DNA from: Syngnathus acus
Lineage: Eukaryota > Chordata > Actinopteri > Syngnathiformes > Syngnathidae
Length of the DNA stretch: 64,000 nt
NCBI RefSeq assembly: GCF_901709675.1
Contig: NC_051105.1
Location: 9,782,604 to 9,846,603, forward strand
Direction: 5' to 3'
This document shows positions 49,701-59,933 of the stretch, piece after piece. The notes below the pieces were generated by a model. The model searched no databases. It saw nothing but the letters and a program-made list of their open reading frames with translations, and was not told the DNA's origin. The position numbers and the translations under genes were made by a program. Position 1 is the stretch's first letter, and every line of letters starts with the position of its first letter.

Positions 49701-52700
49701 AGCCCGGTCATGTTCCAACATGTAACCGGCGCACCGGTTGTCCCCACCAGTCCCGTTATGGGCACCTTTTGCCCATCTGGATCCTTCAATCACGCCGAGC
49801 AAAACGGCTACGTGAGCATCGAGGCTACCACAAACCGCTCTCATCGTTCTCGGAAGCACCACAAAGCTAAGTCCCGCGCCAACGCAAATCCCGAGATATC
49901 CCGGGAATCGCAACCTGTCCTGTGTCATGCTGAGCAAATGGCTGCTCTAGAACGCCGCATGCTGGCCAACGGTCTCTCGGCCCCAGGCAAGTCCAAACCC
50001 GGCCTAGGATGTAAACGCCAGGCTGGAGTCGCACATGTCGGGGCAGTTCAGATTAGCGGAGGCTGTAACACTACCGCCTCGGAGTCCAGTGAGTCCGAGG
50101 CGGAGCACAACAAGGAGGGTGGCAACAGCCATCCCGTGTTTGGGAATCTGCCCGAGGTCAATTCGCCCATACCGAGAAACAAGTTTTCATTCGGTAGTCT
50201 CCAGCTGGACGAGGAGGCGGACGAAGACACGGGTCACACCTTCAGTGATGATGACACCTTTCAGAATGGCTAGTTCAAAACAACTGCCCCAAACTTGATT
50301 GAGTCGTCGTATTTTAGTATTGAGATCATAATAACGATGTCTCAAAATACTGAACTTACTCAATGTGAAGTATTTTTAATAGGTTACGTACACAGTTTTA
50401 GATGCTTATTTAAAACTGTTCCCAGAAAATTGCAAGTGCCCTCTTAAGATTTAACGAGTACTTTTGTGCTCTGAACAAAATGCCTTATGACTTTAAATAG
50501 GGAAGCAAAAACACTGTGTGACGTCATTTTTGTTTTTTTAGTTTGATAGCATGTGACTGTGCAATATTAAGTAGAATCTTCCATGTTTGAGTTTGTTAGT
50601 AAAGAAAACTAGCATTATAGTCACTGGACACTTTATTAGGTACACCAGTCCAGTCTAATATGGTCCAATCCAATAGCATTTATGCATTCATAGAGAAAGT
50701 ATACCAAAGTTGTTTCTAAAATCACCTCAATGGATGAATCATTTTTGTATTCAGCTCTTGTTTGGGAGCTCATTAGATCATGCAAATGTACCTAAATTTA
50801 TACCCGAGGTGTATATCCAGTGAGATACCAGTGGTGGCCTGATCAGACTGAAGAAGTAGTTTAATTTCCCCCCTGAGTGTTTGCACTTGAATCGAGTATT
50901 CAGGAAAGTAGCTTCGTTGTACACAATGCACTTTGTTTCCATCTTTGGTTAACCTTTTTGCTTCTGTCTGCATGCTGACTTTCCTCCTGATTTTCTTTGT
51001 TTTCCTTTTTTGTTCACTTTTTTCCTGCATTTGTCTGTTTGCATGATGCTGTTGTATATCTTTAGTTTTTTTTTTTTTCGCCCACACACTCAAGCTCTAA
51101 CCGCAAGCAAGCTAGCAGGTTTCCATTCCTGCAGTGATACAGCTAATGTTTTATTTTGGAATTCTTTGTAAATGTGTAATTTACTCATTTGTTACTAGAT
51201 CGTTACAGTTTCAGATTTTTTTTTTTTCCCATGCACACTTTTCATCCTTTGTTCTGGCATGAGAATATCCTTTTTCCTCTTTGCTTGTACTGTAATTTGA
51301 GCAACTGGCAATTTCTAACACGTTTCGTTAATGTCAATAAGCTTGTAAGTTATTAAAAATGTCTTACAGGCTTGAAGATCATTGCATGAAATCACTTTTT
51401 TTCCCGCCCTCCTGTCACTCCCTCCTAACTTTCACTCTTGTGTTTATATGCTGCTTGTCTTGCATGAATCTCTCATGTTTTTATGAAAGTCAATAAAAAT
51501 GGCTTTTATGAAGTCAGATGACAAAATTGTCTTTTTGACATCTCCTTTCATCCTCCCTGTTGTTTTGTAGTAGCGATTCCTCTCCGGAATAACTGCAGGG
51601 CGTCACTAACACTTAGTCGCTCTAATCCTCTGTAGCTTTCTTGTGGTTTGTGGTTTCCACTTATTTTTCCCCCCACTGCACTGTTTACAGTCAACCCCCA
51701 ATTTGTGCTCGCTGTTGTGCTATTCCAATTATATATTATCCGAGTTGCTACCTAATTTTTGATCCAGCTGTAGATTGTCCGGGTATACCTAATGTTGTGT
51801 CCCTTGAGTTTACTGTTTCTGGAGTATGTTTTTGTTGCACAAAGCTTGCCAGTGCTGTCTGGACTGCAAAGTGAGTCACTGCTGAGATTTCACTTCTATA
51901 TTTTTAGCCAGGGCAAGCTCCCTCATATAGTCAATAATTGTCTCTTGCTCTTTTTTCCATGAGCCATATCGAGTTGCATTTAATTAAGCAAATGAACATA
52001 AGGCAGCAAATCATTTCTCCATTGCTGAGTTTTCACTCTTCTGTGTCTAATAGGAGCGCTGACTAACAGTCCCTACCTGTCCACGTCTTCCGGACACTCG
52101 CACGGTCTGCTAAACGGCCAAATGGCTCTGGAGGTGGGAAGTCACAGTCCCGACGTCCAGCAACCTTCTCCACTCACCAGCCCCCTCCTCAACGACGCCT
52201 GCAGCATTCGCACCGATGATGAAGACGAGGTGCGCCGGAAGGTTTGTGCTTTCTGTAGAATAAAATGAATCTTTTTGGCTTTTCGTTAAACATCTTTTTG
52301 GTTTGATGCCTTGGCAGAGGTTCCCCACAGACCGGGCCTACTTCATCGCCAAGGAGCTGCTGACCACAGAGCGGACGTATGTCAAAGACCTTGAGGTGGT
52401 GACCGTGGTAAGATGACTCCGGGGGCGTGTCATTGTATTTTTTTTTGACCGTCCTCCAAGGAGAGAACACATCGATTTTCTGCGTTAGAGCACCCGCCGG
52501 GACATTGAGGCTGGCAGTGACACAGGCAGATTTTGATAGATTACATTTTTGTGCCCATTCACCACACTCCACACTTGGAAGTATCTAAATGCTTAAGGCC
52601 ACTGATGCATCACTGTTTCTGTTTGAAGAGATTTACTCAAGCTGTGCCAGCCTATCTCTGACTTTATGTAGATTACACACATCAGTTCAAGCATGACAAA

Positions 52701-55700
52701 CACTGATTTAGTCGGAGCTCTCAGGAAATTCAGTAGAAGTACTCACAGTGGTTACAACTTTAGATAAATCTGCAGGACATCTAAGGACATCCAATCCAAA
52801 TGTTTATTTGTTATTGCTGCTGCAGTTTGCAGTGTTGTCAGTACATTCATCCATCTTCCATTTCTATTCCGTATATCCCAGAGTCAAGCGTTAGCGGCAT
52901 TTTGGTAGAGGAACAATTCTTTCAAAAAGAGGCTTCAATTTGTTTATTGCCACTTCCCATTAAAGTTTACAGTAAAACTTTACACCAAAAAAGATCCATA
53001 CATGTAATGTTGTGTGTTTAAAATAACCAAATAAAGTCCATTAGCTTAATGCTAACGCCGTAGGCTAACAGATAGCATTAGTGCCGTGGTGTTAAACACA
53101 AACGGGAGAGCCACGCATAAACGAATACGTAATATAACTTTACTAACAGGCACTTGGAAATCGTATTATGTGCTTTCCGCAATCATGGCAACACAGTCAA
53201 AGTAATTTAGCATTCATCCTCTTATTTAAAGTGTGTGTAGGTGTTCCTAATGATGTGGCCTGTATTTATTTTCAAGGGTTCCTCAACATGTGTAATTCTC
53301 TTTTCCCTGATGCTTTTATCACCTTGCTGTCTTCAGCAAAGTCTCCCATATCTCATAAATATTTGGGTTGGCTTATGTCCCATCTTTTTTTATGCGCGCC
53401 ATCTCTCTAAATCTCTCCAGTCCAACGAAGGTGATGTCATCTGAACTGTTGGCGCACCTCACCTCAAAACACTGTGCTTTATTTTTTTTAATGCCATTTC
53501 TCAATACAAGCGCCGTAAAACGGTTCTAAATGTTTGTCGTGTTTTTTTCAGTCTTTCCAGAACGCCATAGGACAGGAAGAGGACACGCCGGACATCCTCA
53601 AGAAGGCCGTTTTCGCCACGCTTGAGCCGCTTCACAAATTTCACACGGGTTTTCTCAGGGAGGTGGAGCAGAGGCTGGCTTTGTGGTGAGACTCACTTCA
53701 CACTGACAGTAAAAAAATAAAAATAAAACCAAACACATGCAATAATGTTTTTGGTTGAATCATTGCTGTCATGACAGCGGGATCTGCTATCTCCATGGTA
53801 ACAGTCACGCTGCATGAGGCAGACATTTCCTCGCTGTCGGGTTTCGGCTGTCTGATCTCTTTTAATGATGTTGTGCTTTCCCCAAAACACATGATACTGA
53901 CTCATGGCCATGTGTTAAATCAGCCTAGCTGCCAGAACGGCAGACTTTTTTTTTTTTCTCACATTGGTTTATTCTGCTGTAAATTTAAACTCCAAATGAC
54001 ATCTTAAATGATTCTGCTGACGAGACGCACACGCTATTTAACTTGTGCTCGATATGGGATGAGGTTACTGGACACCTTGACTCTTAATTCAACATTAACA
54101 GATAAAAATAGAAGAAAGTCAAATGTTTTAAACGACACTAATGCCGGACAATTTTGTTTTTATACTTATAATACAGACATGTACCGGTGATGTCAAATTG
54201 GACTAAAAATACAGTAATATATGGCCTTTTAAAGCTTATGCTCAAAGACGACATCTTGTGGCTAATTTGGGTCTTTAAAACTCCAAGGATTATTTTTTTT
54301 ACCTCGACTTTTTGGGAATTTACTCTCAAAAGATTCTGCTGTTATTGATAAGTGTGTATTTTTCTCTCTTCTAGGGAAGGTCGATCCAATGCTCACATTA
54401 AAGGAGACTACCAGCGCATTGGCGATGTCATGCTGAAGAATTTACAAGGCTTGAAGGTTTAATGAAGTCAACTTGATCTTCTCCCTATAAATGCCTGGAG
54501 CCTCATTAACACCCAACTCCCCATCCACAGCCACTGACAGCCAACTTGCATAAGCAGAGCGATCTCCTCATGGAGCTGGAGAAGGCGTGCAGGGCGTCAC
54601 GCAGGTTAGAAGGCCTCTGCCGGGACTTTGAGTTGCAGAAGGTGTGCTACGTGCCGCTCAACGTCTTCATCCTGCGCCCTCTGCACCGCCTCGTGCACTA
54701 CAAGCACATCCTGGAGCGTCTGTGTAAACATTACCCGGCGACACATGTGGACTTCAGGGACTGCAGAGGTAAGCAGGCGAGACAAGTTTGTTCATTTCAG
54801 TGTTTTTTGCTATGTAGATATTTTTTTGGACTTTGTAAACAAATATTCTGCTGTTATATAGAATGTAAGATTGATTGTAATTTATTTGTGGGTTGGTGAG
54901 CAGCTGCTCTGGCAGATGTGTCTGAAGTGGTGGAGCAGCTCCAGGGCAGCATTGTGAAAATGGAGAACTTCCAGAAACTGTTGGAGTTAAAGAAGGATCT
55001 GATTGGCGTGGACAATCTTGTTGTTCCTGGTCGGGTAAGGCTGACTTCATCTGTACTAAATTATATTACCGTATTTTCCGGACTATAAGGCGCACCTAAA
55101 AACCTCAAATTTTCTCAAAAGCCGACAGTGCGCCTTATAGTCCGGTGCGCCTTATATATGGAACAAATTCCTAAATTTAAACTGGCCCGAAGCATTGTGT
55201 CATGAAATCAATCATAAGTGGCCCGCTGAAAACTATGAATCATGAATCAAAAAGACTATGGATCATTATTTTGTGATTATAAAGTAATTTGTTGCGTCTG
55301 AAGTTGAACTAAAAAAGATAAAATGGAGAATGATTAAAAATCTGACATGATGCATTAATGGTGCGCCTTATAGTCCGGTGCGCCTTATATAAGGACAAAG
55401 TTTTAAAATGGGCCATTCTTTGAAGGTGCGCCTTATAGTCCGGTGCGCCTTATAGTCCGGAAAATACGGTATATTGTATTTATTTTTTTATTTATTTGCA
55501 ATAATTTTATTTATTTTTTTAATTAAAGTTGGCTTTAATTTGTTTTTTTTTGGTTTTTTTAGGAGTTCATCAGGTTTGGCTGCCTGAGCAAGTTGTCTGG
55601 AAAAGGCCTACAGCAACGAATGTTCTTCTTGGTAACATCTCACTTTTTCTTATTAGGACAAAGTTCCTCGCTAGATTAGATTTGCTAACAAGTTTATCAT

Positions 55701-56064
55701 CAACGAATGTACTTTTCATTACTTTGTACATTTGTGCTTCTTGCTTCCAGTTCAACGACGTCATTTTGTACAGTAGTCGAGGGATGACTGCAACCAATCA
55801 GTTCAAAATTCACGGACAGCTCCCGCTCCAGGGCATGACAGTGAGTCCCTCGTAGTTAGACCGAGAACGCTTCAGAAGAACGTCACCGCTCTGTCATCAG
55901 CAGATAAGCAGAGTGTCTTTGTTCAACAAACAAAAACACACGTCGAAAACAAACGCACTTGTGCTTTTGGGATAACCAGATCACGTTTAATCCTCCCTCG
56001 TGCAATCTCTTTTTTTGCCGTCTATTTCCGTCCCAGCTGTCCTACTTAGCGCCAGCCACCCTCT

Positions 56065-56107
<43 letters not shown>

Positions 56108-58319
56108 TTCCTTCTAGATCAGAGAGAGTGAAGATGAGTGGGGTGTTCCTCACGCCTTCACTCTGGTCAGCCAGCGGCAGTCTGTGGTGGTGGCAGCCAG
56201 GTTAGATCAAAAGTGGCCGATAACATTCCTCCATCTTTTTTTTTTTTTTCCACACGAGTATTTTGTGCATTTCTCCCGACAGTTCTTTGTCAGAGATGGG
56301 GAAATGGATGGAGGACATTGAGATGGCGGTAGAAATGGCAAAAAACAACAACGGGCCTTCATCTGACCTGATGAGCTGCACGCTGACTGACAGCAGTAAG
56401 TTAAGACTCAGATCGAAAATGTTTTTTTTTTTTTTTTTTGTCAGACTAATATTTGCATTTTGTGGGCAGACAGAGCTTTCTTCAATCAAAGTGATGACCG
56501 CGGGAAAAAAAAAGTCATTTGTTGCTAACCAGACATTGTCTCCTCAAGCTTCCTTCTGTCCCGATCGTCCCGTCACATGTCTCGCAGTAACATCCTGCCG
56601 ACTTTCCCAGAATGCCCAGAGGAGTCGACAGCGGTGGAGGGGGAGTCCGAAGACGACACGACCACATCGCACAGCTCCCCGGAGAGGGCGGCCCCTCTCC
56701 GTGGTAACACCATGGTGCACGTGTGCTGGCACAGGAACACCAGCGTGGCCATGGTGGATTTTAGCTTAGCCGTGGAGGTACCGGACAAAACGTCGAGCTC
56801 CGAGCTAAACCCCCCCACCACCACCACCTCACTCGCCTCCGCCTTGCTTACTGTTTCTGTGTTTGATATCTGCTGGAGTCACGCAGGGATTTTGCAGTGG
56901 GAACAGTATCCTCACGCACCAGTCAGACTGTAAAGTTAGTTTTTCTGCTGAGAAGAAACTTAAAAAAAAGGGTACTTTTTGACAGGATGTCAGTTTACTT
57001 ACACCTGCAAGTCATTTATTATTAATAACACTGCTGTTAAAAATATTTTTTATTATTTATCATGAAGTGGTTGGTCCCAACCTATGTGTTGAATTATTTA
57101 TGAAGCGCCTATCATTTTGCAATTGTTGATGGGTTTCTGGTGAGGACGTTGTTCACTCTGCGTGTAATCCCCGTCGATGTTGACAAATGTGGCCTTTCTT
57201 TAATTTTCCCCTTTCTCTCCAGCCCCCCACTGCGCAAACTCTGATGGTCTTTCACTAAACTCACTCATGTTTTGGGAGTGAGCTCTTCCTCTGTGGCCCC
57301 GCCCCCCTTGTAACAAACGTCCTCTTCGCAGCCTTGCCTGGATGTCGCTGACCTTTGTGCTATTGACCCTTGCACCTGCATGCCGATGCTTCACCTACTC
57401 AGTCTGTGTTTCTGTCCTCCCTCCCTGTCTGTCGTTTCTCTTCCTCATGCGTCTGTGCGTTCCCCCCCCTTCCACACACTAGAGGGCGCTAGTCCAGTCA
57501 GTGAGAATAAGGCGGGCCCGCGCAGTGGCCAGGGAGCGGTGCCTCTGTGCGTTATCTGCTGGTACCGAATACAGAGCCTCTCCTTTAGTGAAGCCCGCAG
57601 GAGTCTAGAGGTAAAAGAGCCAGGCAGACAGCACAGGCTTCATTGGGTTGCTCCGTCATAATATTAGGCACACCTGCATAGCCCAATGCAATGATGTCCA
57701 ACTTTTTGGGGCCATATTTGGCTTTTGGGATCTTGATGGCTTGTGCTGGTATGCCTAATAATTCTACATTCTCATTTAATGGAAACAATAGACAGATTAA
57801 AAAAAAAAATAGTCTTGACATTTGTTGTGTTTTCTAGAACCAGCTATCAGGAAACCTACTACGGAAGTTCAAGAATAGCAATGGCTGGCAGAAGCTATGG
57901 GTGGTCTTCACCAACTTCAGCTTGTTTTTCTACAAGTCCCACCAGGTGATGATCTCACACCCTCTGTAGTACAAATGCTTTTCTCCTGTTCATGCCGTTT
58001 TTCTCCTCATTTCAGGATGACTATCCACTAGCCAGCCTTCCCCTTCTGGGTTACTCAGTCACCATCCCCGCCGAGTCAGAGAACATCCACAAGGACTACG
58101 TCTTTAAATTGCATTTCAAGTCCCACGTCTACTACTTCCGGTCGGAGAGCGAGTACACCTTTGAAAGGTAAGCCTAGCGTGTAATTTACATGTACCTGAA
58201 TGCATCGGGTGGCTCACATTGTGTTGACTGACCTCAGGTGGATGGAGGTGATCCGCAGCGCAACATCTCCCTCCAGTCGGGCTCGGGTGCAGAACAACAA
58301 GGAGCTCCACGCTCATTGA
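34754..58319 (+). CDS. farp1: FERM, RhoGEF and pleckstrin domain protein 1
   Basis: Coding exons, all in phase: 34754-34933, 46380-46484, 46593-46635, 46734-46812, 46963-47060, 47139-47253, 47993-48140, 48202-48297, 48373-48536, 48634-48702, 48776-48851, 49215-49986, 52054-52241, 52318-52407, 53552-53685, 54375-54456, 54531-54768, 54904-55034, 55563-55631, 55751-55840, 56118-56200, 56283-56395, 56611-56777, 57838-57945, 58016-58167, 58238-58319. The product is 1,223 residues against about 1,045 in human FARP1. FERM spans ~43-325 with the FERM-adjacent region to ~390 ([15 protein letters not shown]). A long disordered linker occupies 392-711, DH ~715-910 ([22 protein letters not shown]), PH1 ~937-1045 and PH2 1111-1215 ([11 protein letters not shown]). 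LGAPE-GISTL and the [10 protein letters not shown] end fit FARP1 better than FARP2. In the family it is a membrane-cortex Rac/Rho GEF acting in dendrite and synapse growth downstream of plexins and SynCAM. Two alternative-splicing arrangements are described separately. Confidence 0.93.
45849..45993. repeat. Imperfect tandem repeat, about 79-bp unit
   Basis: Two diverged copies start at 45849 (ACCAGATAAAAATTAG) and 45928 (ACCAGAAAAAAATAGC). Both share AGCTACAGTAAA/AACTACAGTAAA and ACAAACATCAAAGTTACT. The second copy is interrupted by the TIR element that follows, and its continuation TACTACA resumes after that element. Confidence 0.75.
45994..46235. repeat. Non-autonomous TIR element (MITE), copy 3, internally rearranged
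   Basis: A 242-bp copy in a farp1 intron with intact ends but most of the usual interior missing. At about 46090-46130 it carries GGCCCGCGGGCCGTACTTTG and flanking bases, absent from copies 1 and 2. That segment resembles the common vertebrate hAT-type end that reads GTCCAAA...CGGCCCG, so it may be a nested insertion. It is flanked by TA. Confidence 0.85.
47254..47992 (+). other. farp1 intron
   Basis: A 739-base intron inside the FERM-coding part. Nothing else was recognised in it. Confidence 0.7.
48865..49073. repeat. 74-bp tandem repeat, 2.8 copies
   Basis: Copies begin at 48865, 48939 and 49013 with TCTGCTAGCTT or TCTGCTCGCTT. They are nearly identical through ACATATAATGCAAAACACC and GACAGGCTAGTAGAAGTCAT. 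It fills most of the intron directly before the large farp1 exon with alternative ends. The spacing is exactly 74 bases. Confidence 0.95.
49215..50273 (+). CDS. farp1: farp1 composite exon: linker exon or alternative last exon
   Basis: The acceptor CCCTTCCAG|AGT at 49214/49215 joins in phase 0 to the preceding exon. Within the open frame, CCCCAG|GCAAGT at 49986/49987 is a consensus GC-type donor in phase 1. It is exactly the phase needed by the exon at 52054, and the join restores [10 protein letters not shown], which resembles the human GSLTGSPHLS. If this donor is not used, the frame stays open for 95 more codons and stops at 50271-50273, giving a 743-residue FERM protein without DH and PH domains. 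The extension is serine/acid-rich with a compositionally coding look ([29 protein letters not shown]). A polyadenylation signal follows at 51492. The 257-residue linker part is far longer than the corresponding human exon as I remember it. Confidence 0.8.
   Translation, partial: SGALGDQVDAPSQHQWKESALVSSQETPEAPGSPAHQNQEDRSPSVKEETRGSIRPAHLEHLATGSASRAAKGGYLSTCSENDRDYNRGDDPVGWTQSYRGRVSFQPDSRSINGPVQVHQEEFQGSMHFRESSRSSKPSKVGIPEMDVPAMRSQHSTDKHSSSPVMFQHVTGAPVVPTSPVMGTFCPSGSFNHAEQNGYVSIEATTNRSHRSRKHHKAKSRANANPEISRESQPVLCHAEQMAALERRMLANGLSAPGKSKPGLGCKRQAGVAHVGAVQISGGCNTTASESSESEAEHNKEGGNSHPVFGNLPEVNSPIPRNKFSFGSLQLDEEADEDTGHTFSDDDTFQNG
50274..52053 (+). other. Intron of full-length farp1 and 3'UTR of the short form
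   Basis: It starts with the probable 3'UTR of the FERM-only transcript. Near 50630-50650 is ACTTTATTAGGTACACC, a string I have often seen in fish repeats. AATAAA lies at 51492-51497. A polypyrimidine tract leads to the acceptor TCTAATAG at 52053. No independent gene was seen. Confidence 0.65.
51492..51497 (+). terminator. farp1: Internal polyadenylation signal in farp1
   Basis: AATAAA in a sense-strand, T-rich context about 1.2 kb after the alternative stop at 50273. GT/T-rich sequence follows (TTGTCTTTTTGACATCTCC from about 51529). It would end the short FERM-only transcript. Confidence 0.6.
52408..53551 (+). other. farp1 intron in the DH-coding region
   Basis: An 1.1-kb intron ending in a T-rich acceptor (GTGTTTTTTTCAG). 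Nothing else was recognised in it. Confidence 0.7.
53686..54374 (+). other. farp1 intron in the DH-coding region
   Basis: A 689-base intron. Nothing else was recognised in it. Confidence 0.7.
55069..55469. repeat. Non-autonomous TIR element (MITE), copy 4, divergent subfamily
   Basis: A 401-bp element in a farp1 intron, flanked by TA. Its ends read CCGTATTTTCCGGACTATAA, with GGAC where copies 1-3 have GCAC. The module GGTGCGCCTTATAGTCCGG is repeated three times, including near both ends. The interior differs from the other copies, so it is a separate subfamily mobilised through similar termini. Confidence 0.88.
56070..56106. repeat. GT microsatellite
   Basis: About 18 GT units directly before the farp1 acceptor at 56117. 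Length variation here would change the distance from branch point to acceptor. Confidence 0.95.
57483..57610 (+). CDS. farp1: Candidate alternative farp1 exon (mutually exclusive with 56611-56777)
   Basis: 128 bases are bounded by a long polypyrimidine tract ending CACACACTAG and by the donor GAG|GTAAAA. The entry phase (two bases completing a codon begun by the single A of exon 56283-56395) and the exit phase (0) equal those of 56611-56777. Its C-terminal half, [21 protein letters not shown], aligns without gaps to [20 protein letters not shown] at the end of the other exon, with CW-R and the final LE or VE positions matching. Both exons are 2 mod 3 in length, so either one keeps the frame while both together or neither break it. 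With this exon the protein is 1,210 residues. It would alter the linker just before PH2. Confidence 0.75.
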
Positions 58320-59816
58320 GTTTGGACTCCATTCAGTCTTCACACACGTGGGACATCTGTCCGTCCGTCCATGTGCCCTTGCACATGCTGGTGCTTTTTT
58401 ACTGTTCTAATGGTGGCATGTCCGCTGGTTTCGACTGCATCAGAGACTGCATTTCTTCTTCTGGCGTTTTTACAGCTTGACTCTTCAACCTTTTTACAGG
58501 ATGTCATTTTATACTGTTTTTGTAATAATCGTATCCACTTGTATTCTTCATTTTAATTTGTTTCCCCAGTTTGAGAAGAAAAATGTCTGTATACTCTTCA
58601 ATGGCCTTTTTTTTTTTGCAGGAAATTTCACTTGTGGTGCCAAACATTTATCACACTCATTGACATTCTAAAGATTTTTTTTTTTTACTTCTGAAGAATG
58701 TTACCGATGGTACGCCATAAATTTCAAGCCAATGTAAAACAACCCACCCTTTAAAACTCAATGCTGTAAACCTGGTCTGGTTTCTTTCATAATAAACATG
58801 TATGATTACACTGTAAATGGTTTTGTTGTCATTTCAAATGTATAACCTGCTTCCCTACTGTTAGGATCAAAATAGAAACCTTAAATTCCAATCTTTTTTG
58901 CTTCTCAGTTAACCACGAGGTCTACCATCTGCAACTATTTACCCTATTTTACGTCTTCAAATGACAGGAAATCGGTTTTGTGAAAGTTCTGTGTTGAAAC
59001 ATGAAAAGCAAAAGCTTAATTAGGCCCAGGAACGAACACAGCAGAGGAAATGATCTTTGGAAATGAAAGCAATTGTCAAATCAAAATTCAGACTCCATGG
59101 TCACCGGAAACTCTATGTACTTACAACCGTGACCAGTAGGTGTCAGTGTTGCTTACGTCCATCGTGTTTAGCGCTAATGTTGAGCGATTGCGTCGTAATC
59201 CACTGTAGGTTTAATCATATAAACATTAAAACCGTATGTATTTTTAAAGGAAGTAAATACAGCCGTTTTACTCCTGTATATTTTAATCTTAGATTTTTTT
59301 TAATTTAAGAGTTGAGCACAGAATCTTGCAGAATTAATTAATAGAAAATGTAGGAATTGTAGATTGCAAGGCATTATAATATTTAGTACCAGTCACTAAA
59401 ATGTATTTGGTCGAATGTCGGTCCCAGGTCCAGGAGGGGCCAGCAGCGGGCAGGCTGTGAAGCCGAGAAAGGTACCACAAAAAGAGGGCGGAGCGCACTG
59501 AGGCAACCACGAGATTTGACGCCTCCTGTTGGAACTCGACGGCCAATGACACCCTTGATACGAGCACTCTTCTTATGACAACCATGATTCAAAGGGACAA
59601 GCTGGACATCGGCGCTAAAGCGACTAAAAACCTGCACGACTGACAAATGGGAATGAGTCGGCCGCGCTTTCGTCAAAACATGATCGGGTTTTGGAACTCG
59701 TGGTGCGCGCTGAAGGCGATGGCAGAAACGGATTAGAGACGATCAAATCCAGCCACGCTTCCCTCAGAATCACTTGAGGATTTTAAACTTGTTTTTTTTT
59801 CTTGGGAAGTCCAGCA
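58320..59816 (+). other. farp1 3'UTR and spacer before dock9
   Basis: The farp1 3'UTR runs to about 58,810. The remaining kilobase must hold the promoter or 5'UTR of the next gene. A moderately GC-rich patch at about 59410-59720 is the likeliest place. STK24 and SLC15A1, which lie between FARP1 and DOCK9 in human, are absent here. Confidence 0.6.
58791..58796 (+). terminator. farp1: Polyadenylation signal of full-length farp1
   Basis: AATAAA 470 bases after the stop codon, followed by a GT-rich stretch (GGTTTTGTTGTC). Confidence 0.8.
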
Positions 59817-59933
59817 ATGACCACTTTCGCTCAGCCGGAGACCAGGAAGTTTACGCGGGGACTGGGGAAGCCTGGCACCGCTGCCGAGCTCCGGCAAAGT
59901 GTCTCCGAGGTGGTCAGGACGTCCGTGCTGGTG
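59817..59933 (+). CDS. dock9: DOCK9-type guanine nucleotide exchange factor, first coding exon only
   Basis: A 39-codon open exon begins at ATG and ends at GTGCTGGTG|GTAAGG in phase 0. The peptide contains [20 protein letters not shown] followed by [11 protein letters not shown], the conserved start of the DOCK-D (zizimin) family. Members are large Cdc42-specific exchange factors with a PH domain, a DHR1 and a DHR2 module; none of those parts lies in the window. DOCK9, DOCK10 and DOCK11 share this start. DOCK9 is preferred because FARP1 and DOCK9 are near neighbours on human 13q32. An alternative first exon of the gene is also possible, since DOCK9 is known for multiple starts. The next exon is not visible in the following 4 kb. 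Confidence 0.82.

Noticed and set aside
49410-49937. A 175-codon minus-strand ORF
   Set aside because: It is a shadow of the large farp1 linker exon on the opposite strand.
50622-50650. ACTTTATTAGGTACACC as a functional 3'UTR element
   Set aside because: The string is common in vertebrate repeats as far as I recall, so a decayed repeat is the simpler reading.
56588-56610. Upstream acceptor (CTCGCAG) for the exon at 56611
   Set aside because: It gives the wrong phase after the exon ending at 56395. The acceptor TTTCCCAG at 56610 restores DSKCPEES, which resembles the human DNKSPDEA.
58320-59816. A search for STK24 or SLC15A1 exons between farp1 and dock9
   Set aside because: No kinase or peptide-transporter motif was found, and the spacer is too short for either gene.
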